A stretch of DNA of 64,000 bases from Chitinophaga ginsengisegetis. GTDB lineage: Bacteria > Bacteroidota > Bacteroidia > Chitinophagales > Chitinophagaceae. The stretch covers positions 496,001 through 560,000 of the forward strand of contig NZ_FUZZ01000005.1 in the NCBI RefSeq assembly GCF_900168065.1, given 5' to 3'. The translations under genes were made by a program, and so were the position numbers. Below, in pieces: positions 27,537 to 35,707 of the stretch; positions within the stretch are counted from its first letter, which is position 1; every line of letters begins with the position of its first letter. Below the pieces are notes generated by a model. It worked only from the letters and a program-made list of their open reading frames with translations, searched no databases and was not told where the DNA came from.

Positions 27537-28949
27537 ATGTTAAGGAAAATAAATTCTATAAAAATAATCGCAGGTTTGACAGCAACGCTGGCAATGACCG
27601 GCTGCGAAAAGCTGATAGACATTCCTGCACCGGTAACGGAAATTTCTTCTGCACGTGTGTTTACGTCTGATAAGCTGGCGTTGTCGGCTTTATCCGGCGC
27701 ATTCAGCAGCACCTTCGGCTCACAAACGCTTGCGGTGAACCTTACGTCCATAACGTCGCTGGTATCCGACGATATGAGCTTTCTGGCCAATACCAACTAT
27801 GATGAGTTTACCAAAAATACGTATGCGCCTGGCTCCAGTACATCTGCGGTAAGTAACCTCAATGGTATCTGGATTGACCTGTACGCGGGTATTTACCGTT
27901 TCAACAGTAACATAGAAGGAGCGGCAGAGAGTACGGCTTTAACCGATGCGGTAAAGCAACGCGTTATTGCGGAATCGAAATTCATGCGTGCCTACTGCTA
28001 CTTTTATCTTGTAAATCTTTATGGGGAAGTGCCGCTGATACTGGAAACAGATGTGAGCAAAACAGCATTGGCGCCCAAAAACAGTATAGCATCCATCAAC
28101 ACGCAGATTATCGCCGACCTGCAGGAGGCCCGTGATCGTTTGCCGGCTGATTACAGTGCCTCGCCAGGCTTCCGTACCAGTGTAACCCGTTGGGCTGCAA
28201 GTGCGTTGCTGGCAAGAGTTTACCTGTACAATAAACAATGGGCGCTGGCAGAACAGGAAGCCTCCAAAGTAATAGATGATGCAGGGACGCTTTATGTGAT
28301 GACGCCGGCTGCTACATTGGAGAATACTTTTTTAAAAGCCTCCACCGAAGCTATTTTCCAGTTCGGACCTTATCTCAGTATCACCAGCGGTTATACTTAC
28401 GAAGGTTCCACTTTTGTCAGCAATACTTCCCAGTATTCACTCACAGAAGACCTGGCCGGTATCTTCGATGTTACGGATGCACGCAGAACAAAATGGATAA
28501 AGGACACTACTTTCAGCGGTGTTTTAAATCATCAGTCCTATAAATACCGCCTGGCGTCGATCGCTGCAGCAACAGCGGCCGGCAAACAGGAAGCGCCCAC
28601 CGCATTGCGGCTGGCGGAACAATACCTGATCCGTGCAGAAGCCCGGCTTAACCAGCAGAAGTTGTCCGAAGCAAGGACGGATCTGAACGTGGTGCGGGTA
28701 CGTGCTAACACCGCTGCCAGTATGGCCACCGCGGAAAATGTACTCCGGCTTGAAATTGAAGATGAAAACCGCCGCGAGTTTTTTAATGAGTACGGTCACC
28801 GCTGGATGGACTTGCGCCGTACCGGCCGGATCAACACAGTACTGGGCGCCAAAAAAAGTACCTGGCAGGCGCGCGCTGCTTATTTCCCGCTGCCGCAGGC
28901 TGCGGTGGATGCCAACCCCAACCTGATACAAAACCCGGATTACAACTAA
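27537..28949 (+). CDS. SusD/RagB-family nutrient-binding lipoprotein
   Basis: 470 residues from ATG 27537 (MLRKINSIKIIAGLTATLAM) with the lipobox AMTGC. The longer frame from 27378 lies inside the susC gene. SusD features include ESKFMRAYCYFYLVNLYGEV, SVTRWAASALLARVYLYNKQ, ALRLAEQYLIRAEARLN and EDENRREFFNEYGHRWMDLR, and the end reads LIQNPDYN. It forms the surface lid of the SusC channel encoded 13 bp upstream. Confidence 0.95.
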   Translation: MLRKINSIKIIAGLTATLAMTGCEKLIDIPAPVTEISSARVFTSDKLALSALSGAFSSTFGSQTLAVNLTSITSLVSDDMSFLANTNYDEFTKNTYAPGSSTSAVSNLNGIWIDLYAGIYRFNSNIEGAAESTALTDAVKQRVIAESKFMRAYCYFYLVNLYGEVPLILETDVSKTALAPKNSIASINTQIIADLQEARDRLPADYSASPGFRTSVTRWAASALLARVYLYNKQWALAEQEASKVIDDAGTLYVMTPAATLENTFLKASTEAIFQFGPYLSITSGYTYEGSTFVSNTSQYSLTEDLAGIFDVTDARRTKWIKDTTFSGVLNHQSYKYRLASIAAATAAGKQEAPTALRLAEQYLIRAEARLNQQKLSEARTDLNVVRVRANTAASMATAENVLRLEIEDENRREFFNEYGHRWMDLRRTGRINTVLGAKKSTWQARAAYFPLPQAAVDANPNLIQNPDYN

Positions 28950-28968
28950 GAGCCAATATTGATCATTC

Positions 28969-29016
28969 CAAAGTATGTGCCTGTGGGCGGTTCCGGCCGC
29001 CCCTGTCCATACTTTG
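28969..29016 (+). other. Long two-part hairpin between susD and the ABC genes
   Basis: An outer stem CAAAGTATG (28969-28977) pairs exactly with CATACTTTG (29008-29016), and an inner stem GGGCGG (28985-28990) pairs with CCGCCC (28997-29002) around TTCCGG. No long T-run follows, so it is a poor intrinsic terminator. It more likely marks an mRNA processing or stability point separating susCD from the ABC genes. Confidence 0.5.
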
Positions 29017-29041
29017 TCTTTACCATGCTAAGCAATTATTT

Positions 29042-29971
29042 ATGAATAAAAGTATTGTTAAAATCGAGCATTTATCGCACAGGTACAGTACTGCCTGGGC
29101 GATAAAAGACATTAACCTGGACATCAGGCATAAAGGAATAACGGGTTTGCTCGGCTCTAACGGCGCGGGTAAATCCACTACCATGAACATCCTTTGCGGC
29201 GTGCTCAATCAAACGGAAGGATCGGTGCTGATCGATAATATCAATCTGCGCGAACACCCGATCGCCGCGAAGAAACTGATCGGCTTCCTGCCACAGAATG
29301 CGCCGCTCTACCTGGATCTCACTGTAGATGAGTACCTCACGCACTGCGCGCATATGCGGCTGATTCCGAAAGACCGGATCAAAGCAGCTATGACGGAAGC
29401 AAAGGAGCGATGCGGTATCGCACACTTCAGCAAAAGACTGCTCAAAAATCTTTCCGGTGGCTATAAACAGCGGGTGGGCATTGCGCAGGCCATCATCCAT
29501 AAACCCAAACTGGTAGTGTTGGATGAACCCACCAATGGACTGGACCCCAACCAGATCGCAGAAGTGCGCCTGCTCATCAAAGAAATCGGGGAGGAGCGCT
29601 CGGTGATTTTCTCGTCGCATATTCTATCAGAAGTACAGGCTACCTGCGATACCATCAAGATGATTGAACAGGGCAGGGTAGTTTTTACGGGTACGGTAAA
29701 CGACTTCAATAATTATATCGCGCCTAACTCCATGCTGCTTTACTTCAGCAATGCACCGGAGCTGTCTGCGCTCAAAGCGATACCGGGTATTACCGGTGCA
29801 TTACCCACAGATAACGGCTGGTTGCGTTTACATTTTGATGCGGCGCCTGAAATCGCGGAAACAGTAGTGGAACTGAGCGCCCGCAACGGATGGAAGTTGC
29901 GGGAAATTCAGCTGGAAAGAAGTTCCCTGGAAGAAATCTTCGCAAAATTATCAAACAAGGTTAAATCATAA
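29042..29971 (+). CDS. GldA-like ABC transporter ATP-binding protein
   Basis: 309 residues, the same length as its paralogue at 6503-7432 and very similar throughout. It has Walker A GSNGAGKSTT, signature LSGGYKQRVGIAQAI, Walker B LVVLDEPTNGLDPN and H-loop SSHILSE. The C-terminal accessory domain is more diverged. It lies 92 bp after the SusD gene, past a hairpin, and 12 bp before the fused permease gene, which it should energise. Confidence 0.93.
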   Translation: MNKSIVKIEHLSHRYSTAWAIKDINLDIRHKGITGLLGSNGAGKSTTMNILCGVLNQTEGSVLIDNINLREHPIAAKKLIGFLPQNAPLYLDLTVDEYLTHCAHMRLIPKDRIKAAMTEAKERCGIAHFSKRLLKNLSGGYKQRVGIAQAIIHKPKLVVLDEPTNGLDPNQIAEVRLLIKEIGEERSVIFSSHILSEVQATCDTIKMIEQGRVVFTGTVNDFNNYIAPNSMLLYFSNAPELSALKAIPGITGALPTDNGWLRLHFDAAPEIAETVVELSARNGWKLREIQLERSSLEEIFAKLSNKVKS

Positions 29972-29983
29972 TAATCAGTACAT

Positions 29984-32272
29984 ATGAAACTTACATTCAG
30001 GATTGCAAAACTGGAATTAAGCAATCTGTTTTATTCCCCCGTTGCATGGGTAGTGCTGGTCATTTTTATGGTGCAGTCGGGCTGGGAGTTCACCAGCCTC
30101 TTAGAACGTTTCGAGCGGGCGCAGCAGCTGGGCATGAATCGCAGCGGTATGACCCACTCGCTGTTTGCAGGGTTTTCGGGCGTATTCACAAAGATGCAGG
30201 AAAACTTATACCTGTATATTCCTTTATTAACGATGGGCCTTATCAGCCGGGAAACGGGCAGCGGCTCTATCAAACTGGTATATTCATCGCCCGTAAAATT
30301 AAGTGCGGTTGTATGGGGTAAATACCTGGCGATGGTATTTTATTGCCTGTTGCTCATGTGCTGTCTTGTGATCTTGGGTATTGTTACTTCCTTTATCCTG
30401 AAAGATACAGACCTGTCATTTATTTGCTCCGGGATCATCGGCTTGTTCCTGCTTATCTGTGCTTATTCGGCCATCGGATTGTTGATGTCTTCGCTTACTA
30501 CCTACCAGGTAGTAGCGGCTATCAGTACGCTGGCGCTTTTAGGAGGATTGAACTACGTAGGTAAGTTATGGCAGGACATGGATTTTATTCGTGATCTGAC
30601 CTACTTTCTTTCCATCTCCGGCAGGGCAGAAAATTTTGTAGAAGGATTAATTACCAGCAGGGATGTTTTCTACTTTATCATCGTGATACTTTTATTTGTG
30701 GGGTTAACGATATTAAAACTCCGCGCCGGTAAAGAGTCGAAACCATTGCTGGTGAAAGTGTCGCGCTATGCCGCCCTGGTTGTATGCGCACTGCTGGCAG
30801 GTTATGCTACCAGCCGCCCGGGCATAGTAGTCTACAAGGACATGACGGCCAACAACAACCGGACATTAACCAAAGGTAGTCAGGATGTACTGCGTCAAAT
30901 GAAAAGTCCTTTGACGATCACCGCTTATGTGAACCTGCTGGATGCCAACTACTTTTCTTTAGCGCCCATTTTCCGCAATTCCGACCTGGAAAGATTTGAT
31001 AAATATTTCCGTTTCAGGCCGGATATCCGCATGAAATATATTTACTATTACGACAGCACCAGCAATCCTGATCTTTACGGCAGGAATAAAGGACTCAACA
31101 CCGCGCAGCTGGCGAAACGTGTGGCATCGTCGTATAAGCTGGACATCAACGATTTCCTTACGCCGGCGCAGATCCATAAGAAGATTGATTTATCAGGAGA
31201 AGGCAACAGAACCCTGCGCCTGCTGGAATACAATGGTAAAAGCACTTTCCTGAGAATTTACGAAGACCTGATGCGTCAGCCTGAGGAGAAGGAAATTACT
31301 GCCGCTATAAAAAGACTGGTTACAGAACCCGCTAAAGTAGCTTTTGTAACAGGGCAGAATGAAAGAAGCATTAAACGTATGGCGGATAATGATTACAAAC
31401 TATCTACCATAGAAAAAACCTTCCGGCATGCTTTGCTCAACCAGGGCTTTTCCGTACAGGAAATTTATTTGGGGAAAGATAGTATTCCATCAGATATAGC
31501 GGTGCTGGTAATTGCAGATCCAGGGATGCCGTATTCACCGGAACAGCTGCAGCAGGTAACTACGTTTATCAATGGCGGCGGTAACGTGCTTATTGCCGGG
31601 GAGCCTTCCCGGCGCGAGTACATCAACCCGCTGTTGGCAACGCTGGGCATGAGCATTGAACCCGGTACCATATTGCAGAAATCAGAAGATATGGCGCCAC
31701 GGTTTATTCAGTCCGCGCTCTCTGCACCAGGACTTAAATTGCTAGGTAATTCCCCGGCATTCCGCCAGGACGATATCGTTATTGGTTTCTCCGGAACCGG
31801 CAGTATTTCCGGCAACGCCAATAACGCCTATCATATTACACCGCTTATTGTAAGCAATACGGCCAATACTTTCAAACGTATAGCGCCTATTGATGATAGT
31901 CTGCGTACTGCCATATTCAGGCCCGAACTGAACGATGCACGCGGCGCCTTCCCGATGACGGTAGCTTTAACACGGGAGCACAACGGTCGCCAGCAACGGA
32001 TCATCGTTTCCGCAGATGCCGACTTTATGAGCAATGCCGAACTGCTGCGGAATAATATCCGCACTGCCAATTTCCTTTTTACCACGGAGCTGTTCCGCTG
32101 GTTCACTTATGGATTGTTCCCGGTTGATACTTCCCGGCCGCCGTTAACAGACAGCGACCTGCGGATCAGTGCCACCGGTGTAAGCTATCTCAAAACAGGT
32201 CTTGTAGGATTGCTACCTGCGCTTATTGTAGCGGGCGTAGTGATCATGATGATAAGAAGAAAAAGAAGATAG
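29984..32272 (+). CDS. ABC-2 permease fused to GldG-like extracytoplasmic domain
   Basis: 762 residues. The N-terminal 250 residues form an ABC-2 permease (MKLTFRIAKLELSNLFYSPV, then LLTMGLISRETGSGSIKLVY). The middle holds the GldG-like domain with VIADPGMPYSPEQLQQV and GGGNVLIAGEPSRREYINPL. The C-terminal helix ends in RRKRR. It is the third such fusion in the window and the only permease at this locus, so a homodimer with the upstream ATPase is expected. Transcription ends at the strong hairpin 12 bp downstream. Confidence 0.88.
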   Translation: MKLTFRIAKLELSNLFYSPVAWVVLVIFMVQSGWEFTSLLERFERAQQLGMNRSGMTHSLFAGFSGVFTKMQENLYLYIPLLTMGLISRETGSGSIKLVYSSPVKLSAVVWGKYLAMVFYCLLLMCCLVILGIVTSFILKDTDLSFICSGIIGLFLLICAYSAIGLLMSSLTTYQVVAAISTLALLGGLNYVGKLWQDMDFIRDLTYFLSISGRAENFVEGLITSRDVFYFIIVILLFVGLTILKLRAGKESKPLLVKVSRYAALVVCALLAGYATSRPGIVVYKDMTANNNRTLTKGSQDVLRQMKSPLTITAYVNLLDANYFSLAPIFRNSDLERFDKYFRFRPDIRMKYIYYYDSTSNPDLYGRNKGLNTAQLAKRVASSYKLDINDFLTPAQIHKKIDLSGEGNRTLRLLEYNGKSTFLRIYEDLMRQPEEKEITAAIKRLVTEPAKVAFVTGQNERSIKRMADNDYKLSTIEKTFRHALLNQGFSVQEIYLGKDSIPSDIAVLVIADPGMPYSPEQLQQVTTFINGGGNVLIAGEPSRREYINPLLATLGMSIEPGTILQKSEDMAPRFIQSALSAPGLKLLGNSPAFRQDDIVIGFSGTGSISGNANNAYHITPLIVSNTANTFKRIAPIDDSLRTAIFRPELNDARGAFPMTVALTREHNGRQQRIIVSADADFMSNAELLRNNIRTANFLFTTELFRWFTYGLFPVDTSRPPLTDSDLRISATGVSYLKTGLVGLLPALIVAGVVIMMIRRKRR

Positions 32273-32283
32273 TCATTTTTTAA

Positions 32284-32309
32284 GGGGACCTCACCAGGTC
32301 CCCTTTTTT
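32284..32309 (+). terminator. Rho-independent terminator after the ABC permease gene
   Basis: GGGGACCT (32284-32291), loop CACC, AGGTCCCC (32296-32303), then six T. It is a perfect 8-bp GC-rich stem, and closes the 22.0-32.3 kb unit. The minus side is A/T-rich too, so it may also serve the convergent aldo/keto reductase gene. Confidence 0.88.
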
Positions 32310-32350
32310 ATGGATGATCCGCTTCTCCCGCCATCACTGAAGTGGCAGTC

Positions 32351-33343
32351 TTATTGAAACAACAGCTCCCGCTGCGTTTTGATCAGGTCGTGCGGGTATT
32401 CCATCGGGATCTCACTTGCCTCGTCCAATAAAGCGATTTGTTCTTTTGTAAGATGAACCTGCAGCGAAGCAAGATATTCATCGAGATGCGCCTTTGCCCT
32501 GGGACCAATTACCGGGAAGATGCCTTTTGAATAAATCCAGGCCACGGCCACATTGGCAGGACTGCTACCTGTTTCATCTGCAATAGCAATAACACGATCC
32601 AGTATGGCCTCATTGCGCCCGTTGTGAAGCTGCTCTTCATTGTTCATTCGGGTGATCCGGCCGGTGCCGTTCTTCCTGTATTTGCCGGTAAGCAAGCCTC
32701 CTGCTAACGGCGAATAAGCCATAACGCCCAAACCAAAGTTGCCCGCCATTGGCAGCAGCTCTTTCTCCGGCACCCGCTGAATGAGACTGTACTCCGTTTG
32801 TAACGCAATAACGGGCGCTTTAAAATGAAGATTAGCACTCGTAACAGCGGTAGCCACTTTCCACGCCGGGAAGTTCGATAACCCGCCGTAAATAATTTTT
32901 CCCGCACTTACCAGGTCATCAAATCCACGTACCAGTTCTTCTACGGGTGTTACACCGTCGTCGAAATGCGCGATGTAAATATCAATACGGTCTGTTTTCA
33001 GGCGTTTCAGGCTTTGCTCCAAAGACTGGATCATGGCTTTGCGGTTATTTCCCCGTGCACTGATGGCCGGCGTAGCACTTGCGCTCCGGGTAAATTTTGA
33101 AGAGATCACAAAGTCGTTCCGGTTTGCCGCAATAAATTCACCAATTACTTTTTCTGATTCTCCGTATTGGTAGGCGTCTGAGGTATCAATAAAATTTCCG
33201 CCGGCGTCCGCATAACTTTCCAGGATGCTCATTGCTTCGGCTTTGCTTGCGCCATAGCCGGTAGTAGCACCGAAGCCGGCGCCTCCCAATATCAGCTCGC
33301 TTACATACAACCCGGTATTTGTGCCAAAGGTCTTATATTTCAT
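32351..33343 (-). CDS. Aldo/keto reductase
   Basis: 330 residues from the ATG at 33343 (MKYKTFGTNTGLYVSELILG). The AKR tetrad is visible: Asp and Tyr in FIDTSDAYQYGESE, Lys in VISSKFTRS and His in IYIAHFDDG. The NADPH-site region reads SSPANVAVAWIYSKGIFPVI with the nearby GPRAKAHLDEYL. It should reduce aldehydes or ketones with NADPH. It is divergent from an HxlR regulator, with a palindrome between them, so HxlR control is likely. Confidence 0.92.
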   Translation of the reverse strand: MKYKTFGTNTGLYVSELILGGAGFGATTGYGASKAEAMSILESYADAGGNFIDTSDAYQYGESEKVIGEFIAANRNDFVISSKFTRSASATPAISARGNNRKAMIQSLEQSLKRLKTDRIDIYIAHFDDGVTPVEELVRGFDDLVSAGKIIYGGLSNFPAWKVATAVTSANLHFKAPVIALQTEYSLIQRVPEKELLPMAGNFGLGVMAYSPLAGGLLTGKYRKNGTGRITRMNNEEQLHNGRNEAILDRVIAIADETGSSPANVAVAWIYSKGIFPVIGPRAKAHLDEYLASLQVHLTKEQIALLDEASEIPMEYPHDLIKTQRELLFQ

Positions 33344-33397
33344 AACTTGTTCTTTTTTACTGAACACAAAAGTCAGCAGGAATGGGTTAGCCAGCAA

Positions 33398-33419
33398 GTA
33401 CGGATAAATTTATCTATAC
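33398..33419. promoter_or_regulatory. Palindromic operator between the AKR and HxlR genes
   Basis: The core GATAAATTTATC (33403-33414) is a perfect 12-bp palindrome, extended by GTA at 33398-33400 and TAC at 33417-33419. It lies in the 116-bp divergent intergenic region. HxlR dimers bind such palindromes and often control the divergent neighbour. Confidence 0.5.
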
Positions 33420-33441
33420 CGCCAGCCTGAAAGAGAACATA

Positions 33442-33449
33442 TACTTTTG
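33442..33449 (+). promoter_or_regulatory. Predicted -7 promoter element for the HxlR gene
   Basis: TACTTTTG matches TAnnTTTG exactly and ends 10 bp before the ATG at 33460, so the transcript should be nearly leaderless. Confidence 0.45.
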
Positions 33450-33459
33450 AATTTTTTTT

Positions 33460-33804
33460 ATGACATACCAGCGAAAAATTCCAATACTGGATTGCGGACA
33501 TGAATATGTCCGGGAAATATTATACGGGCGATGGAAGGTTCCCCTGATTTATTACATTGCCAACGGTGTAAGCCGCCCCGGTGAACTGCAAAGGAAAATT
33601 CCTCACGCCAGCAGGAGGGTGCTGGATGCACAGCTGACGCAACTGGTGAAGCATGAAATTATCAGCAAAACTGTTTTTGACGAAACCGTGCCTAAAGTGG
33701 AATACCAGTTAACTGAATTTGGCTTAACCCTTATGCCGGTGATGATGGCCATGATTAAATGGGGCAATAATAATATTGAACAGCTTAAAAGAGTGACCCG
33801 TTAA
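33460..33804 (+). CDS. HxlR-family transcriptional regulator
   Basis: 114 residues, a single winged helix-turn-helix: YGRWKVPLIYYIANGVSRPG, ELQRKIPHASRRVLDAQL and the wing EYQLTEFGLTLMPVM. Cys12 in ILDCGHEY sits at the position of the conserved N-terminal Cys used for redox or electrophile sensing in YodB/HypR-type members. It is divergent from the aldo/keto reductase gene, a plausible target in aldehyde or quinone detoxification. Redox sensing here is inference. Confidence 0.9.
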   Translation: MTYQRKIPILDCGHEYVREILYGRWKVPLIYYIANGVSRPGELQRKIPHASRRVLDAQLTQLVKHEIISKTVFDETVPKVEYQLTEFGLTLMPVMMAMIKWGNNNIEQLKRVTR

Positions 33805-33811
33805 AGAAGTA

Positions 33812-35704
33812 TCATAGCTGATAGATAAATGCAAAAGTATCCGGCTTGTCTGATTTTACCTGCAAGCTGCCACCCATTTTATTCATAAAGTCTTTACAGG
33901 TAACCAGTATCAGTTTATCTTCCTGCTGCGGCAGATCCAGCAACCGGAGCAGTGGCGGCGTAACCGCAATAGGGCTGCCCGTTGCGGTGAAGGTGGTTTG
34001 CCCGGCATGTTGTTGTACCTGTATATCAATAGTGCCATTATTTCCCGTGAGCGTAATCAGTTGCCGCAGGATGGTACGATGCACAAATTGCAGCATCTCA
34101 GCGTCTGCGGCTACCACGGTTGCGTCCGGGATGCTGGTGGTAATGCGGAGTGATTGGTTGCCGGCTTCTGCTTCTATACCGGCGATTATTTCCGCGATCA
34201 TCTCATTAATATCACAGGGCACGGGATGATAGGCGAAATCGGAGAACTGCGATTTTATCCACCGGAGGATGCCATCAAAGTTGTCGAGGGTTCTGCGGGA
34301 GTCGAGTTCCACGCGCCCGATGCTGTTGAGCATGGCACGCTGGTTGTTTGTGCCGCGTTGCCACAACCGCGCGGTGTGGAGAATATCATTGATTGGTGCG
34401 CGGAAATCATGTGCTATCAACGATAATAACCTGTTCTTGAAATCATCGCCGGCCTGTAATCGTATGTTCTTCTCCGTTATACCTGCATTAAGCGCGGCCA
34501 GCGCCCTGGTATGCCGGCGGTAAGCATAATAGGAAAAGCAATAGATAGCGGTGAAGATGAGTAATAGTATGAGGAGTGCCAGCAGGAATATCAATAGTAT
34601 CCGGTGACTGGTCCGCTGCAGGTTGCTTTGTTCAATGGCGTGTTGCTGCAGCTGGCTGGCAATCTGCAGTTCCTGCATTTCCTGTTCTTTCAGGAAGTAG
34701 CTGATATGATCCACCACGGGCAGTTTACCAGCTTCGGATTGTTCAAACATAGCCAGCTGCCGGATGGATGCGCCATAAAGGGCTATCCGGCGCCAGTCTT
34801 TTCCCGGTAAATAATGTTTATATAATTTAGGGATCATTTTCATAATCACTTCATCATCTCCTATTTCTTTTGCCAGCAGGAAAATCTTTTCTGCATAAGC
34901 AATAGAGTCTATATCGTATCCCATTGGCAGCACATCACGGAGCATCAGCACATAGGCGGTTAAGGATTCATCGGGTAGCCCTCTCCGGTAGGCGTCAGCG
35001 GCGAGGTCTTTGAGCTGCTTTTCTGTTTGCCGGAAGGGTTTTGTTTTGATGGAAGTCAGCGTTTCATAGATCCGGGATTCGTACCACTCCATGCTGTAAG
35101 GCTTCTTTGAAGAGATGGTGTGCAATTCGCGCAGTGCCCATTTTACGGAGTCAATTTTCGCGGGGTTATTCCAGTAGTATTCGAGGTAGTTAATCAGGTC
35201 GACCTTGTAATCGCCCAGTTCCGGGTATTTGCTGCCCAGCTGCAACGACCGCTGCTCATATTCCTGTGCTTTACCGAGGTTGCCTTCCGCCCGGTAGGCG
35301 AGGGCCAGGTTGCTGAGATCAATGCTGATATTTGCGGAGTCGCTCAGTGCGTTGTCTATTTCCAGCGCCCTGTAATTATAGATGATGGCCAGTTTAAGAT
35401 TTCTTTTTTTGGTATAGAACAAGGCGAAATTCGTATAGGCGTAGGATTTACCTTTCTCATCCTGCCGGCGCAGGGCTATTTCCAGCGCTTTGGTGGCATA
35501 CCAGAAACAGCTGTCGAGGTTATTGCGGTGATGATAAAAGGAAAGGCTGTTTAATAATTTAACATACTTAGCGCTGTCTTTTTCCTGTTGCAGCTTTTCA
35601 TGCAGCTGCCGGAAGTTATCTGTTTGGGCAAGCGCTGTCATACTGCCGGTGAGCGCCATCAGCAGTAGGATACCATGCAAATATTTTAAGTAACCTTTTA
35701 TCAT
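33812..35704 (-). CDS. TPR-type sensor kinase-like protein with degenerate ATP-binding domain
   Basis: 630 residues. The order is signal peptide (LLLMALTGSMTALAQ), TPR-like helices to about residue 340, one membrane helix at about 369-391, a coiled linker, and an H-box with His432 (LLSLIAHDFRAPINDILHTA). The HATPase part is recognisable up to EMLQFVHRTILRQLITLTGN, but the N-box Asn is missing and no DxGxG or GxG lid motifs follow. By contrast the adjacent paralogue at 35708-37669 has all of them. It may be a receptor or phosphoacceptor partner of that kinase. The gap between the two genes is 3 bp, so they are co-transcribed. Confidence 0.85.
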   Translation of the reverse strand: MIKGYLKYLHGILLLMALTGSMTALAQTDNFRQLHEKLQQEKDSAKYVKLLNSLSFYHHRNNLDSCFWYATKALEIALRRQDEKGKSYAYTNFALFYTKKRNLKLAIIYNYRALEIDNALSDSANISIDLSNLALAYRAEGNLGKAQEYEQRSLQLGSKYPELGDYKVDLINYLEYYWNNPAKIDSVKWALRELHTISSKKPYSMEWYESRIYETLTSIKTKPFRQTEKQLKDLAADAYRRGLPDESLTAYVLMLRDVLPMGYDIDSIAYAEKIFLLAKEIGDDEVIMKMIPKLYKHYLPGKDWRRIALYGASIRQLAMFEQSEAGKLPVVDHISYFLKEQEMQELQIASQLQQHAIEQSNLQRTSHRILLIFLLALLILLLIFTAIYCFSYYAYRRHTRALAALNAGITEKNIRLQAGDDFKNRLLSLIAHDFRAPINDILHTARLWQRGTNNQRAMLNSIGRVELDSRRTLDNFDGILRWIKSQFSDFAYHPVPCDINEMIAEIIAGIEAEAGNQSLRITTSIPDATVVAADAEMLQFVHRTILRQLITLTGNNGTIDIQVQQHAGQTTFTATGSPIAVTPPLLRLLDLPQQEDKLILVTCKDFMNKMGGSLQVKSDKPDTFAFIYQL

Positions 35705-35707
35705 AGT

